Shown: piece after piece, positions 1-8,468 of the stretch
How the letters are laid out: each line of letters starts with the position of its first letter
How positions within the stretch are numbered: the stretch's first letter is position 1
From: CAZECE01 sp964510525
GTDB taxonomy: Bacteria; Pseudomonadota; Gammaproteobacteria; Pseudomonadales; JANQJO01
Assembly: GCA_964510525.1 (NCBI GenBank)
Contig: CAZECE010000071.1
Location: forward strand, 1-64,000
Length of the DNA: 64,000 nt
Direction: 5' to 3'
Program-made: the position numbers and the translations under genes
Notes under the pieces: generated by a model
What the model was told of the DNA's origin: nothing
Seen by the model: only the letters and a program-made list of their open reading frames with translations
The model's database searches: none

Positions 1-1
1 A

Positions 2-94
2 ATTGATACCTTGCTCCAAGATTTTATTGAGCAAGGCCGAATGAAAATCGGAGAAAAAGCATATAAACCCTGCTATGAAGTTGTCAAAAAATAA
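2..94 (+). CDS. C-terminal end of an unidentified protein (clipped by window start)
   Basis: An open frame enters from the left edge and ends at TAA 92-94. It gives 30 residues starting IDTLLQDFIEQG and ending CYEVVKK. The stretch is mostly helical and charged. It is too short to assign to a family, and the start lies outside the window. It runs in the same direction as the small membrane protein that follows 22 bases later, so the two could be co-transcribed. Confidence 0.5.
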   Translation: MDTLLQDFIEQGRMKIGEKAYKPCYEVVKK

Positions 95-116
95 CTAGAT
101 TACAGAGTCAACGTTT

Positions 117-446
117 ATGAACGATATTGTTCGATTCAGTGCTGTTTTCCCTTTCGTTGCGGGTACATTTCTATTAAATATAGAAAGCAACATCATTGCT
201 CAACTCGGCATCGGTGCGATTCAGGCATTACCTGGGGTCACCACTCTTAGTTTAATCAGCTCCATCATAATCAGCTACGCAATCTTTCAGTTTAAAACAG
301 CATTTACTGTACTATCAATCGGCATCTGTGTTCTGATGAATGCGCCTCTCATCAACGGAAATGAGCAAAAGGCTTTGGGACAAGAATTTTGGGCCACGAT
401 ATTACTGATTATCATCTTATTACCCAATGTAAGGCAAAGGTTATAA
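117..446 (+). CDS. Small hydrophobic membrane protein, function unknown
   Basis: A 109-residue protein made almost entirely of three hydrophobic stretches, at roughly residues 5-30, 40-80 and 90-105. The middle one probably forms two helices, so three or four membrane passes are expected. No catalytic or binding motif is visible. The last residues (NVRQRL) are basic, which suggests a cytoplasmic C-terminus. There is no strong ribosome binding site before the ATG. It lies 22 bases after the clipped upstream gene and converges with the EAL protein gene. I do not recognise a family. Its length, the lack of overlap with any other gene and the typical membrane-protein composition support a real gene. 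Confidence 0.55.
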   Translation: MNDIVRFSAVFPFVAGTFLLNIESNIIAQLGIGAIQALPGVTTLSLISSIIISYAIFQFKTAFTVLSIGICVLMNAPLINGNEQKALGQEFWATILLIIILLPNVRQRL

Positions 447-463
447 CGCCTCTTTTCACTAAG

Positions 464-498
464 CTATCTTCTAACTAACCTATCTTTTAACTAACCTA
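464..498. repeat. Tandem 16-bp duplication in convergent spacer
   Basis: Units CTATCTTCTAACTAAC (464-479) and CTATCTTTTAACTAAC (480-495) differ at one base, and a third partial unit follows. The second unit runs into the last codons of the EAL gene, whose TAG stop lies at 491-493. This is one of several similar short duplications in this window. Confidence 0.7.
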
Positions 499-3115
499 GG
501 TTACTTAACTTAGTCGGAGAGGTGACCATAGGAGAGGTCAAAATTGAATAGTTACTTTCATCAAACCAATCCAACAGTTTATTTCTCGCTATAGGCCTAC
601 AAATAAAATAACCTTGCGCCAGATCGCACCCCATCTCTTTTAAACTGGTTAGCGTCTCGTGATCTTCAATACCTTCAGCCACCACCATCAGCCCCAAGTT
701 ATGGCTCATTTGTAATGTTGTATTCACAATAACACGATCATCTGCATCAATAGACATATCCATAATGAAAGAACGATCAATTTTTATTTCTGAAACGGGT
801 AACCGCTTTAAATAAGATAACGAGGAATAGCCCGTTCCAAAATCATCAATTGAAAACGTAATACCATATTCACTTAAATCCGTTAATGTACGCAAAGCTT
901 TACTAGGATCCATCATCATCGCAGTTTCCGTAATCTCAAAACATAACAAATCAGCAGGCAGCCGATACTTATGGATACTGGAAAGTACCTGATTGGATAG
1001 ATCCGCTTCCTGTAAATTCTTAGCAGAAAGATTTACTGACATCCTTAACGACATCCCCATATTGTAAAACTCACTGGCTTGCCGACAGGATTGATCAATA
1101 ATCCAGTTGGTTAATTGGCGGATAACGCCTGTTTTCTCAGCAACTGGAATGAACTCATCCGGCGGAATAAAACCATGTCGTGGATGATTCCATCGAATTA
1201 AAGCCTCTACGCCAACCACCGTTTTCTTTTGCAAATCAACTTGAGGTTGATAATAAAGCTCTAACGTTTGCATTTTTAACGCATGTTTTAATTCACTGAC
1301 CAATGTTAATCGCCGAGCACTGTAAGGATCTAACTCAGACGTGTAATTTAGAATTTGCTCATCGCGCTGTTGAGCCAGCTCAACGGCAACATAAGCTCTT
1401 TGCAAAAGTTCGCTGAAGTGCTGCGCGTGATCTGGATACCGAGATATGCCAACATAACCAGAAATATCAAGGGTCATTTTTTGAAATTCAAAAGGATAAC
1501 TCAACGATTTATGAATTTTTTCTGCTGTCTCTTGTACTTCGGCTTCACTTAAATCGGTCAGAATGGTCGCAAACACCACACCATCCAAAGCAGCTATTGG
1601 GTGAAACTTCCCACCCTCTTCTTCGATAAGGGGCACCACTCCTCGCATTTGACGCACAAAACCACTGATTCTGAACGCAACCCTTTTTAACAGTTCGTCA
1701 CCACTTTGATGACCTAACGTATTATTAATCTCTTTAAAGCGATCCAAATACACTAAAACCAGCGTAATGCTGTCTTTACTGCGACTTTCCATCAAGGTTT
1801 GCAGATTTTGTTGTAACGCTGTTCGATTTGGGCAACCTGTCAAAGGGTCGTATAAAGTTTGATTGATAAACTGTCTTTTCAATAAAATCATTTTATGCTT
1901 TTCTTCTATGGCGCTGATTTCAGCCTGCCGGCTTGCTTCCATATTTTCTTGACAATTCATAAACATCACCAAACTTACCCCAAACAAATGCAACACATTT
2001 AAGAGCGTCAGAGTCGTTAACGAAAATAACGAATATTGCATGGTTAGATGAATACTAAAACTCATCGCAACTGCTACGGCTCCAAGGAGCATGCTGCCAC
2101 ATAAAAAAGCTTTTTTGTTATCCGCTTGATGATCAGGCTGCAACATCAATAATAGCGACGCAGCAATAAAAAATGCCATTAAAAAGGAAGACGACAACAA
2201 AGAAGATACCGGCGTCACAAACCATAAGGATTGGAATAAAAATCCAAACGCCACTGTCGAAGCGACCAACAAACTGTGCTTAATGTGCTTTTCCCACAAT
2301 TCTTTTTTAAAATCCCACAAAATGCCAACAATCATAAAGCACACAAACCCAGTTACGATTGCTGTTGCATCAATATTTCTTGGCAGATATTCAGTAATCG
2401 AATGATCACTTAGCCTCTGGGAAATAAAAACATAACCAACCCAAGACAAGGCATAGGTCAATAACATGGTATTGGTTTTTTGCTTTAACAAAGTTGGAAT
2501 AAATAACATTAATACAAAAATAAAAATAACAGCCCCTAACCCCATAGAAACGAGCTGAGACTTTGTAGAACTAAAGTTATAAAAACGCTCCCAATTCCAA
2601 AGCTCTATCTTGGGCACAGAGCGCCAACCCGCGTCAACATGGAAAAACATGTCGTATTGGCCACTGACAAACTCTGGAATCGTTAACCTTAATTGGCCAG
2701 CTCTAAAGCCACTGCTGACCGCATCGGAGCTCCCATTAGTCTCCATCAGCAAGCTGCTTACCAAATCTGTATGGGAATTTTTTAGAAAAACAGTGTGTGC
2801 AAGCTGCTTTTCGCCGTAAGCTCTAATGACCCATTTATTATTCCCTTGACCAAGGGCATCAATAGTAATAGGAATTTTTAACCAATAACTGGAATCCCGA
2901 TTTAAAGAAGACGTCGTTAAGTGAGCATCCACCGACTCCCAATTAGAACTCGAAACAACCTCAGTGAAACTTTTTGCCTCAGTGAGAACCTGAGCTGACC
3001 GAGTAAGGTGATACCAATCATTGTTCGAATCTACGCGAACGGATTCCGCTAATGCATCGCTTGCCTGAAAAGCCCAAAGCCCCATAAGCAGGGCAAAAAA
3101 CAACAAGCCGCGCAT
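491..3115 (-). CDS. Membrane-anchored 7TMR-DISM / degenerate GGDEF / EAL c-di-GMP phosphodiesterase
   Basis: The predicted protein has a signal peptide beginning MRGLLFFALLMG. Next come an extracytoplasmic 7TMR-DISM sensor-like region (about residues 30-180), seven hydrophobic helices (about 185-390), a GGDEF-like domain (about 420-600) and an EAL domain (about 610-865). The GGDEF signature is lost: DGVVF stands where GGDEF is expected, so no cyclase activity is likely. The EAL domain keeps the catalytic set: VEALIRW, the Asn of VNLSAKNL, EITETA, DDFGTGYSSLSYL, the Lys of EIKIDRSF, and VAEGIED. It should therefore hydrolyse c-di-GMP in response to an outside ligand, possibly carbohydrate-like as in other DISM sensors. 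An in-frame ATG 84 bases upstream (3199) exists, but it would add 28 residues before the signal peptide. Neither start has a good ribosome binding site. Confidence 0.85.
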   Translation of the reverse strand: MRGLLFFALLMGLWAFQASDALAESVRVDSNNDWYHLTRSAQVLTEAKSFTEVVSSSNWESVDAHLTTSSLNRDSSYWLKIPITIDALGQGNNKWVIRAYGEKQLAHTVFLKNSHTDLVSSLLMETNGSSDAVSSGFRAGQLRLTIPEFVSGQYDMFFHVDAGWRSVPKIELWNWERFYNFSSTKSQLVSMGLGAVIFIFVLMLFIPTLLKQKTNTMLLTYALSWVGYVFISQRLSDHSITEYLPRNIDATAIVTGFVCFMIVGILWDFKKELWEKHIKHSLLVASTVAFGFLFQSLWFVTPVSSLLSSSFLMAFFIAASLLLMLQPDHQADNKKAFLCGSMLLGAVAVAMSFSIHLTMQYSLFSLTTLTLLNVLHLFGVSLVMFMNCQENMEASRQAEISAIEEKHKMILLKRQFINQTLYDPLTGCPNRTALQQNLQTLMESRSKDSITLVLVYLDRFKEINNTLGHQSGDELLKRVAFRISGFVRQMRGVVPLIEEEGGKFHPIAALDGVVFATILTDLSEAEVQETAEKIHKSLSYPFEFQKMTLDISGYVGISRYPDHAQHFSELLQRAYVAVELAQQRDEQILNYTSELDPYSARRLTLVSELKHALKMQTLELYYQPQVDLQKKTVVGVEALIRWNHPRHGFIPPDEFIPVAEKTGVIRQLTNWIIDQSCRQASEFYNMGMSLRMSVNLSAKNLQEADLSNQVLSSIHKYRLPADLLCFEITETAMMMDPSKALRTLTDLSEYGITFSIDDFGTGYSSLSYLKRLPVSEIKIDRSFIMDMSIDADDRVIVNTTLQMSHNLGLMVVAEGIEDHETLTSLKEMGCDLAQGYFICRPIARNKLLDWFDESNYSILTSPMVTSPTKLSNLG

Positions 3116-3500
3116 TCGCCAGCAACGATTTAAATTAATAACAATCAAATTAGGGCTACTGCCCCAAGAAATGCTATTTAAGCATGTATTATTCAACATT
3201 TATTTTCACGCCAGGCAGTCAACCTAAAAAAAATCAACCGATGGCAACGTCCCCGCTCACCCAAACCCCAAAAAATTTAAAAACCTTAAGTAACCAATCT
3301 GTCATAAATCGACTGGAGACAACTAAGCACCCTAATAAAGGCTTTTCGTATAATTAACCCTAGACCAAAATGTGAATCAGTTCAATTTTTGAACATTTAA
3401 TGCGTTTTTTTGATTGATTAATTCTTTTTGGCGGATAGATAGTAAGTAGGCGTCAAAAAAGTGCCATCTAATAAGGCTGTGGTACAAAGTCAAGATCATA
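3116..3500. other. AT-rich non-coding spacer
   Basis: There is no convincing gene on either strand. The spacer separates two minus-strand genes and should hold the promoter of the EAL gene. I see no strong hairpin followed by a T-run and no recognisable operator. Confidence 0.5.
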
Positions 3501-4325
3501 CTAGGCCTGTTTAGCCGACTGTAAACCCTTAAAATCACTCATAACAAACGGCGCCTTTACACAATCAAAAATATTTTGGTTAATACGCCTTTCAACAACC
3601 AATATGGATTCTGCAAAAACCGCAGGTTGCTCTATTAATGTTAACGTCGACAGCGCATTCATCAAAAAATCATACAAGGTATCAAAATTAGCAGAATAAG
3701 CCGGCCCCTTAGCCAACTTAAATACCCTCATAAGCCAAGGGCTTTTCACATAAGACTCAATCGACGTGATCAGTTGCGTCATTAAATCAAGCTGATCAAA
3801 ACGCCATTCCACACCCCCAATCTCTAAAAATGCCTCAATGTAACTGGCTTCAGTGATGCTACTCAGTTGTTTTTTCTCAAATAACACCACTGCAAGGGCT
3901 TCATCCATCTGAGCGGTGATTAAGTTTAAATGCAATAACTGCTCAATAGTCGATAAAATTTTTTCAGGGAACAATTTAACAAGGTAAGGAATCAGGTGAT
4001 CAATTTGATCAAATACTTGAACTAAATCAGAGCCTTGATAGGCATCAAGAAGCAGAAATCGAGCTGCAGCTGCTGAGTTAGGGTCTTTTAAAATAGCTTT
4101 GTGGGTCGACAGAACGCGTTCCGTCTGCCATCGCTGAACCTCAAGAACCTGAGCAGCAAAAACCGATTCCCCTTCTCGCCATTGCCGACATGAACGAAAA
4201 GCCTGAAGAGGGACCATTAAACGGGATTTATAATCCAGATCTTCAGGTAAAGAACCGCCGCTGACTTTAAGGTAAAGTTTCAACTGGCTTTTGATGAGCG
4301 CTTTTGCCGCTTTTGATGTCCTCAT
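3501..4325 (-). CDS. FFLEELY-motif-like helical protein, function unknown
   Basis: A 274-residue, mostly helical soluble protein. Around residues 75-145 it shows the pattern of the uncharacterised FFLEELY-motif family: RWQTERVLSTH, then AAARFLLLDAYQG in place of the name-giving motif, then DQIDHLIPYLVKLFP and a helical tail. There is no signal peptide and no transmembrane segment. The family is widespread in gammaproteobacteria but has no established function. I place the start at the ATG giving MRTSKAAKALIK; an upstream ATG at 4358 would add MSWIWGWSFKF. Neither start has a clear ribosome binding site. The gene stands alone, 171 bases downstream of the next minus-strand gene. Confidence 0.65.
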   Translation of the reverse strand: MRTSKAAKALIKSQLKLYLKVSGGSLPEDLDYKSRLMVPLQAFRSCRQWREGESVFAAQVLEVQRWQTERVLSTHKAILKDPNSAAAARFLLLDAYQGSDLVQVFDQIDHLIPYLVKLFPEKILSTIEQLLHLNLITAQMDEALAVVLFEKKQLSSITEASYIEAFLEIGGVEWRFDQLDLMTQLITSIESYVKSPWLMRVFKLAKGPAYSANFDTLYDFLMNALSTLTLIEQPAVFAESILVVERRINQNIFDCVKAPFVMSDFKGLQSAKQA

Positions 4326-4496
4326 AAACTTAAAAGACCAACCCCAAATCCAAGACAATAACAGATTACTTTTTTATTCCCAACCACAGGATGGTTATCA
4401 ATTGAATACAAATGTTGATTATGCACTTGCCTTGTAACATTTATTATTCTGATTAACAGCAAACCTGCCCTTAAAACACCGAACTTAATTGACTTC

Positions 4497-5015
4497 TTAC
4501 TCACCGGGAACGATGGAAAGATGACTAATATCCACGGATGTAGGCTCTGGAGACAACGAGCCATCTGGATTTAAATCAGCGCCAACCTCAGCCATTGAAA
4601 GATGATCCAGAGCAATATCCACATGTACGTCAGGTGTTGGATCCGACATATCGGACCCAACCGGTAACACATCTAAATGACTGTCTGATGAGGGGCCACT
4701 TGAAGGCTTTTCCACTTCACTCTCTGCTTCACTCTCTGCTTCACCTTCTACTTCGCTCTGTTCAGGTTGAGGAGCTATTTCTTCTGCAGCAGTAGGATCA
4801 ACTGTCACAACTAAGCCAGCACCTAGAAGCGCCTGCTGGTATTTTTTTGCTTTTGCTTCATCTAAGTTGGACTTAATAACAACTTTTTTACCAGAAAATA
4901 GTCGCTCAATTTGATCAACACCCACACCAAATAATGCCGCAACTCGCATCTTAACGGACTCGATGTTAGAGCCTGGAACTAACTCACCCGCATAAACGAT
5001 ATCAAAAGTGGCCAT
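4497..5015 (-). CDS. Hypothetical protein with small N-terminal domain and acidic repetitive tail
   Basis: 172 residues. The first ~75 form a compact alpha/beta-looking domain: GELVPGSNIESVKMRVAALF, then LFSGKKVVIKSNLDE, then KYQQALLGAGLVVTVD. The same arrangement occurs as a leader domain on several uncharacterised gammaproteobacterial proteins, but I cannot name it with confidence. The rest is acidic and low in complexity. A 12-base repeat (about 4711-4745) encodes the EAESEAESEVE stretch, consistent with a disordered tail. The gene lies 12 bases downstream of the 122-residue gene, so the two are probably co-transcribed. No signal peptide or membrane segment is seen. Confidence 0.6.
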   Translation of the reverse strand: MATFDIVYAGELVPGSNIESVKMRVAALFGVGVDQIERLFSGKKVVIKSNLDEAKAKKYQQALLGAGLVVTVDPTAAEEIAPQPEQSEVEGEAESEAESEVEKPSSGPSSDSHLDVLPVGSDMSDPTPDVHVDIALDHLSMAEVGADLNPDGSLSPEPTSVDISHLSIVPGE

Positions 5016-5027
5016 ATAATACGATGC

Positions 5028-5396
5028 TCAACCTTTGGTGGGATCTATTGGCACCTGCTTTTTAACCCCTCTGTAGTAAACGGTTTTATATTCTACCGGG
5101 GCATCAGGTTTAGGTTCTGATGATTTTTGTTCAGGCACGCTGGCTTCAGGCTCTGCAATCAAACTCTTATCCAAACTCATTTCCTGATTTAAAGAAGCGC
5201 GCTCATCATCGGAAAGCGCCCTTAGAAAATCAGCATAAATAGACTGATAGACACTGTCTTTGTTATCGTGAACGTATTTTAGTAATTCAAGAATGCCTTT
5301 CTCTTCAGCGATACCGTGGCGCACTCCCTTAACCCGCAGAACCATACGATTCAATTTAGAAAGGTGCAAAATAGCTTGGGGGTTAAGTTTTAACAT
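5028..5396 (-). CDS. Hypothetical protein, 122 residues
   Basis: A short protein with a helical N-terminal half (MLKLNPQAILHLSKLNRM, then KGVRHGIAEEKGILELLKYV), a proline/glutamate-rich linker, and a basic end containing VYYRGVKKQVP. No known domain is recognised. The ATG at 5396 is preferred over an upstream in-frame TTG at 5405, because the sequence AGGGG sits about 12 bases before this ATG but nearly touches the TTG. It is followed after 12 bases by another hypothetical gene, which suggests a two-gene operon. It lies downstream of ccmE, where ccmF would be expected in many relatives. Confidence 0.55.
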   Translation of the reverse strand: MLKLNPQAILHLSKLNRMVLRVKGVRHGIAEEKGILELLKYVHDNKDSVYQSIYADFLRALSDDERASLNQEMSLDKSLIAEPEASVPEQKSSEPKPDAPVEYKTVYYRGVKKQVPIDPTKG

Positions 5397-5543
5397 GATT
5401 AGCAACTACCCCTAGGCATCACCTTCAAAATAGCCAGCACTCGGCATAGGCATCGATAAATCGCCTGCAACGTCCTTACTAACATTCTCCTGCCCTTAGT
5501 ACGATCCCTGTTTGCATTGATATCAAAACCCCATTATTAAGAA

Positions 5544-5565
5544 CGACTTATACTTATAAAAGTCG
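5544..5565 (-). terminator. Hairpin downstream of ccmE
   Basis: CGACTT (5544-5549) pairs with AAGTCG (5560-5565) across a 10-base AT-rich loop. Read on the minus strand, the stem is followed by TTCTTAATAAT. It lies about 60 bases past the ccmE stop and could end the ccm transcript. The stem is short and the T-tract imperfect. Confidence 0.35.
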
Positions 5566-5623
5566 CCCCCAAATTCAGTATAGGACCCTAACAAATACAA
5601 CGCTTACAAATATTGAGAATTAT

Positions 5624-6067
5624 CTAAGGGTATGAAGGGTTTTCTGCGGCTTTTTTTAACGCCTCATAAGCTTCGGGTGGCATATAGTTTTCATCATGTT
5701 TAGCCAACACTTCAGTCGCCACAAAATGGCCATCACCATGATACCGACCTGTCACAACAACGCCCTGCCCTTCACGAAATAAGTCAGGCAAGATGCCAGT
5801 ATATGAAACAGAGACATCCGATAATTTATCGGTCACGATAAATACGACCTCCAAACTATCCGCCCGACGAGAAACACTGTTTTCTTTAACCAAGCCCCCC
5901 ACTCGCGCTCTAATATTAGCGCTTACCTGCTTTTCATGTAATTCTGTCGGGGTAAAGAAATGGTTAATATTTTGACTCAACGCATACAGCAGCAACATAA
6001 CAGCCACCCCAAAACCAAACAAAGCAACAAGTATCGTCATCAGCCTTTTCTTACGAACCGCATGCAT
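5624..6067 (-). CDS. ccmE: Cytochrome c maturation haem chaperone CcmE
   Basis: 147 residues, the usual length. One N-terminal transmembrane anchor (about residues 8-30) precedes a periplasmic beta-barrel (OB fold). The haem-binding signature is intact: LAKHDENYMPPE, with the covalent haem histidine at position 124 and the conserved tyrosine four residues later. CcmE takes haem from the CcmABCD release complex and passes it to the CcmFH ligase for attachment to apocytochrome c in the periplasm. Its ATG overlaps the ccmD stop (TAATG), so the two are translationally coupled. It is the last ccm gene here. Confidence 0.96.
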   Translation of the reverse strand: MHAVRKKRLMTILVALFGFGVAVMLLLYALSQNINHFFTPTELHEKQVSANIRARVGGLVKENSVSRRADSLEVVFIVTDKLSDVSVSYTGILPDLFREGQGVVVTGRYHGDGHFVATEVLAKHDENYMPPEAYEALKKAAENPSYP

Positions 6068-6273
6068 TAAAAATTACCCTTTTGAGCAAGTTCCTCAGAA
6101 CACGAATTGCGCTTTAACTGTTTAACAACACGTTTTAAATTCAGTTGATACAAATGCCTGGCCCAAAGAAAAAAAGCCAGCATGCTGCCTAAGCCAACCC
6201 CATAAGCCATCCAAACAAAAAAACCATGGCCGCCCATCTCAAACCAAGCCTGAATTTCAGTCAATGTCATCAT
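6067..6273 (-). CDS. ccmD: Haem exporter small subunit CcmD
   Basis: 68 residues with the family hallmark MGGHGFFVWMAYG near residues 13-25, one transmembrane helix, then a basic cytoplasmic tail. CcmD joins CcmABC and is needed to release holo-CcmE. Its start overlaps the ccmC stop by ATGA, and its stop overlaps the ccmE start, so the gene is locked into the operon. Confidence 0.93.
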   Translation of the reverse strand: MMTLTEIQAWFEMGGHGFFVWMAYGVGLGSMLAFFLWARHLYQLNLKRVVKQLKRNSCSEELAQKGNF

Positions 6274-7025
6274 TTTACGTAAACACCCAATTTATCTTGT
6301 AACCAAACTCGATCTTTTTCGCGAAGTACAATATGGGCCCGCATCAATAAAATAACGGAACAAGCAAAAAACAAATAAACAGCGGCTAACATGACCAACA
6401 AAGGTAAGTACATGCTCGGCTCTTGCATCCCAGACTTCCCTACCACCTTAAATGTCGCCGGCTGATGCAAGGTGTGCCACCACTCAACGGAAAATTTAAT
6501 AATGGGCAAATTGATCACACCGGCCAGCACCAACCAGCTCGTCGCTTTAGCGGCTAAGTCACGCTTAATAATAGCGCTGCGAAGCGCAATGGCACCAAAA
6601 TACAAAAACAGCAACACCAACATCGACGTTAATCGGGCATCCCATACCCACCACGTCCCCCAAGTCGGCTTGCCCCAAACAGCTCCAGTAAATAAGGCAA
6701 TAAAGGTAAACAAAGCACCAACGGGGGCAATGCATGCAACGGCTACATCCGCCAGTTTAATCCGCCAAACCAAGTGCAACAGGGCACAAAACGCCATTGC
6801 CAAATAACCGGACATCGAAACCGTTGCCGCAGGTACATGCAAATAGATAATTCGAAAACTGTCTCCCTGCTGATAGTCTGGCGGCGCAAACACCAACCCC
6901 CAAACCAAACCCACGGCCATTAATGATAAACACACCCACAATAATAACGGTAGCAGCCAATCAGTTAAGTTAAAAAAATGCTTTGCCGACCCGAATGAAT
7001 AAAACAGCCGTTTCAATTTTTCCAT
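6270..7025 (-). CDS. ccmC: Haem-handling membrane protein CcmC
   Basis: 251 residues from the ATG at 7025, with six hydrophobic helices. The tryptophan-rich periplasmic haem-binding signature WGTWWVWDARLTS is clear, and flanking histidines (YLHVP, WWHTLHQP) are candidate haem ligands. CcmC presents haem to CcmE. The ATG at 7025 forms a TAATG overlap with the ccmB stop, and an upstream in-frame start at 7091 would run inside ccmB. The protein begins MEKLKRLFYSFG. Confidence 0.95.
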   Translation of the reverse strand: MEKLKRLFYSFGSAKHFFNLTDWLLPLLLWVCLSLMAVGLVWGLVFAPPDYQQGDSFRIIYLHVPAATVSMSGYLAMAFCALLHLVWRIKLADVAVACIAPVGALFTFIALFTGAVWGKPTWGTWWVWDARLTSMLVLLFLYFGAIALRSAIIKRDLAAKATSWLVLAGVINLPIIKFSVEWWHTLHQPATFKVVGKSGMQEPSMYLPLLVMLAAVYLFFACSVILLMRAHIVLREKDRVWLQDKLGVYVK

Positions 7026-7738
7026 TACGCACTGACCATCAATTTTAAAATCGAACCAATCATAAAGGGAACAGTAAAGAATAAGAAGCACGTTAAAGAC
7101 CCCATCAACGCCAAACCACCAATGACGCCGCCATCAAACATAACCGCCTCAAACATCGCCGCCTCAACCACAGCATTCCCCAGTATCACCACAGGAACCT
7201 GCAATGGCATTCCAAGCAGCATAACAAGAGCCCCTCCAACATTCGCATGCAAGGTTAACGCAGCCATCAATGCATTAATAACGTAGATAGCCAAGGTACC
7301 TAATAACAAACTTGCCATTAACCAAACCAACAAACTGGGCTCTAAACCCATCCATAAGCTTAAGATGGGTGTTAACAAAACAATAGGAAAACCATGGAAC
7401 CCCCAATGCGATAATATACGAGCATAAACCAAAACAACTTCTGGTATAGGGCTTAAAAAGTGCTGATGAAGCAACCCTGATGCAAAATCTTGAGCAAAAA
7501 TTCGAGAATAAGCCAAGTAGCTGGCTAATAGCGCCGCAATCCAAATGGCGCCCGACGCCATACGCTCCAATAAAGCGGGCTCAGGACCAATCGAAAGGGG
7601 AAATAAGGCCACTACCCAGAGGAAAAAACTCAATGGGTAACACCATTGCCCCGGGTGGCGCATCAAACCACGAAATTCTTTTTTCAACTGCCCCCAAATG
7701 ACCGTGGACATTCTAGAAGTATTCGGCTCTGCTAACAC
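7025..7738 (-). CDS. ccmB: Haem exporter permease CcmB
   Basis: 237 residues with six hydrophobic segments and the usual CcmB start region (QLKKEFRGLMRHPG). CcmB is the membrane partner of the ATPase CcmA in the CcmABCD complex that releases haem-loaded CcmE. A GTG at 7738 has AAAGG seven bases upstream and is taken as the start; an in-frame ATG at 7711 (MSTVIWGQ) lacks such a site and is the alternative. It follows ccmA by 29 bases and overlaps ccmC at the stop. Confidence 0.92.
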   Translation of the reverse strand: MLAEPNTSRMSTVIWGQLKKEFRGLMRHPGQWCYPLSFFLWVVALFPLSIGPEPALLERMASGAIWIAALLASYLAYSRIFAQDFASGLLHQHFLSPIPEVVLVYARILSHWGFHGFPIVLLTPILSLWMGLEPSLLVWLMASLLLGTLAIYVINALMAALTLHANVGGALVMLLGMPLQVPVVILGNAVVEAAMFEAVMFDGGVIGGLALMGSLTCFLFFTVPFMIGSILKLMVSA

Positions 7739-7767
7739 AAAAAAACCTTTAACGATAAACTAAGCAT

Positions 7768-8397
7768 CTAAGCATCAAACGCGGTCAAACTCACTTGTTG
7801 AATAGGGCGCTTCAACGAAAGGGGTTGATGACTGCTCATCACAACCATCCCACCACTTTCACAATGATGTTCTAATACGCGCTCTAACCAAGCAATCCCC
7901 TGTTGGTCTAAAGCAGTAAAAGGCTCATCAAGCACCCAAATGGGTCGCGGGAATAATAACAAACGAGAAAGCTTTAAGCGCTGTTTTTGCCCAGCAGAAA
8001 GTTGGCCAACAGGCTGATCGGCCACGGGCGACAACCCCGCCTGAGAGAGCACCTGCGCAATATCGTTGTGATTCGGCAAGCGGCCTAACATATGAAAATA
8101 AAAGTGCAAATTTTCGGCAACACTAAGCATAGAATCGCACTCTTCTAAATGCGACAACCAATGCAGCTGTTCACAATTAGGACCTTGAGGAAGCCTTTCA
8201 AGCTGACCAGAATACTCCCCGCCAAAACCCAGCAGTGTTTTTAACAACGTACTTTTTCCAACCCCATTAGGCCCTACAATTAACACCACATCCCCTTGTG
8301 AAACAAGAAAAGAAACGGGATAAAACAGGGGCTGATCTTCAATATGGCATTGCAAACCCTCAACTCGCAGTTGAAGTTGCATTTGAAGCTCACTCAT
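7768..8397 (-). CDS. ccmA: Haem exporter ATPase CcmA
   Basis: 209 residues, a lone ABC nucleotide-binding domain: Walker A GPNGVGKST near residue 42, signature LSAGQKQR near 133, Walker B IWVLDEP near 153, and the switch histidine in SSHQP. It powers the CcmABCD complex that frees haem-loaded CcmE in cytochrome c biogenesis System I. It is the first gene of a minus-strand ccmABCDE operon and diverges from the FliK-like gene. The 71-base gap between them must hold both promoters. Confidence 0.94.
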   Translation of the reverse strand: MSELQMQLQLRVEGLQCHIEDQPLFYPVSFLVSQGDVVLIVGPNGVGKSTLLKTLLGFGGEYSGQLERLPQGPNCEQLHWLSHLEECDSMLSVAENLHFYFHMLGRLPNHNDIAQVLSQAGLSPVADQPVGQLSAGQKQRLKLSRLLLFPRPIWVLDEPFTALDQQGIAWLERVLEHHCESGGMVVMSSHQPLSLKRPIQQVSLTAFDA

Positions 8398-8419
8398 TCA
8401 TTTTTTCCTTTACGGCTAT

Positions 8420-8457
8420 ACTAGAAGTAAACCGCCACACTAGAAGTAAACCGCCAC
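8420..8457. repeat. Exact 19-bp tandem duplication in the ccmA/FliK-like divergent spacer
   Basis: ACTAGAAGTAAACCGCCAC occurs twice head-to-tail with no mismatch, at 8420-8438 and 8439-8457. It ends 11 bases before the chosen start of the FliK-like gene. It may be a recent duplication or a duplicated regulator site. Confidence 0.85.
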
Positions 8458-8468
8458 TGGCAAAACTC

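Noticed and set aside
4322..4564. 80-residue frame between the FFLEELY-like gene and its upstream neighbour
   Set aside because: It overlaps both genes in another frame and has no recognisable features.
8298..8468. Longer open frame upstream of the FliK-like start
   Set aside because: It runs antisense through the start of ccmA, and the in-frame ATG at 8469 begins a protein with FliK-like composition.
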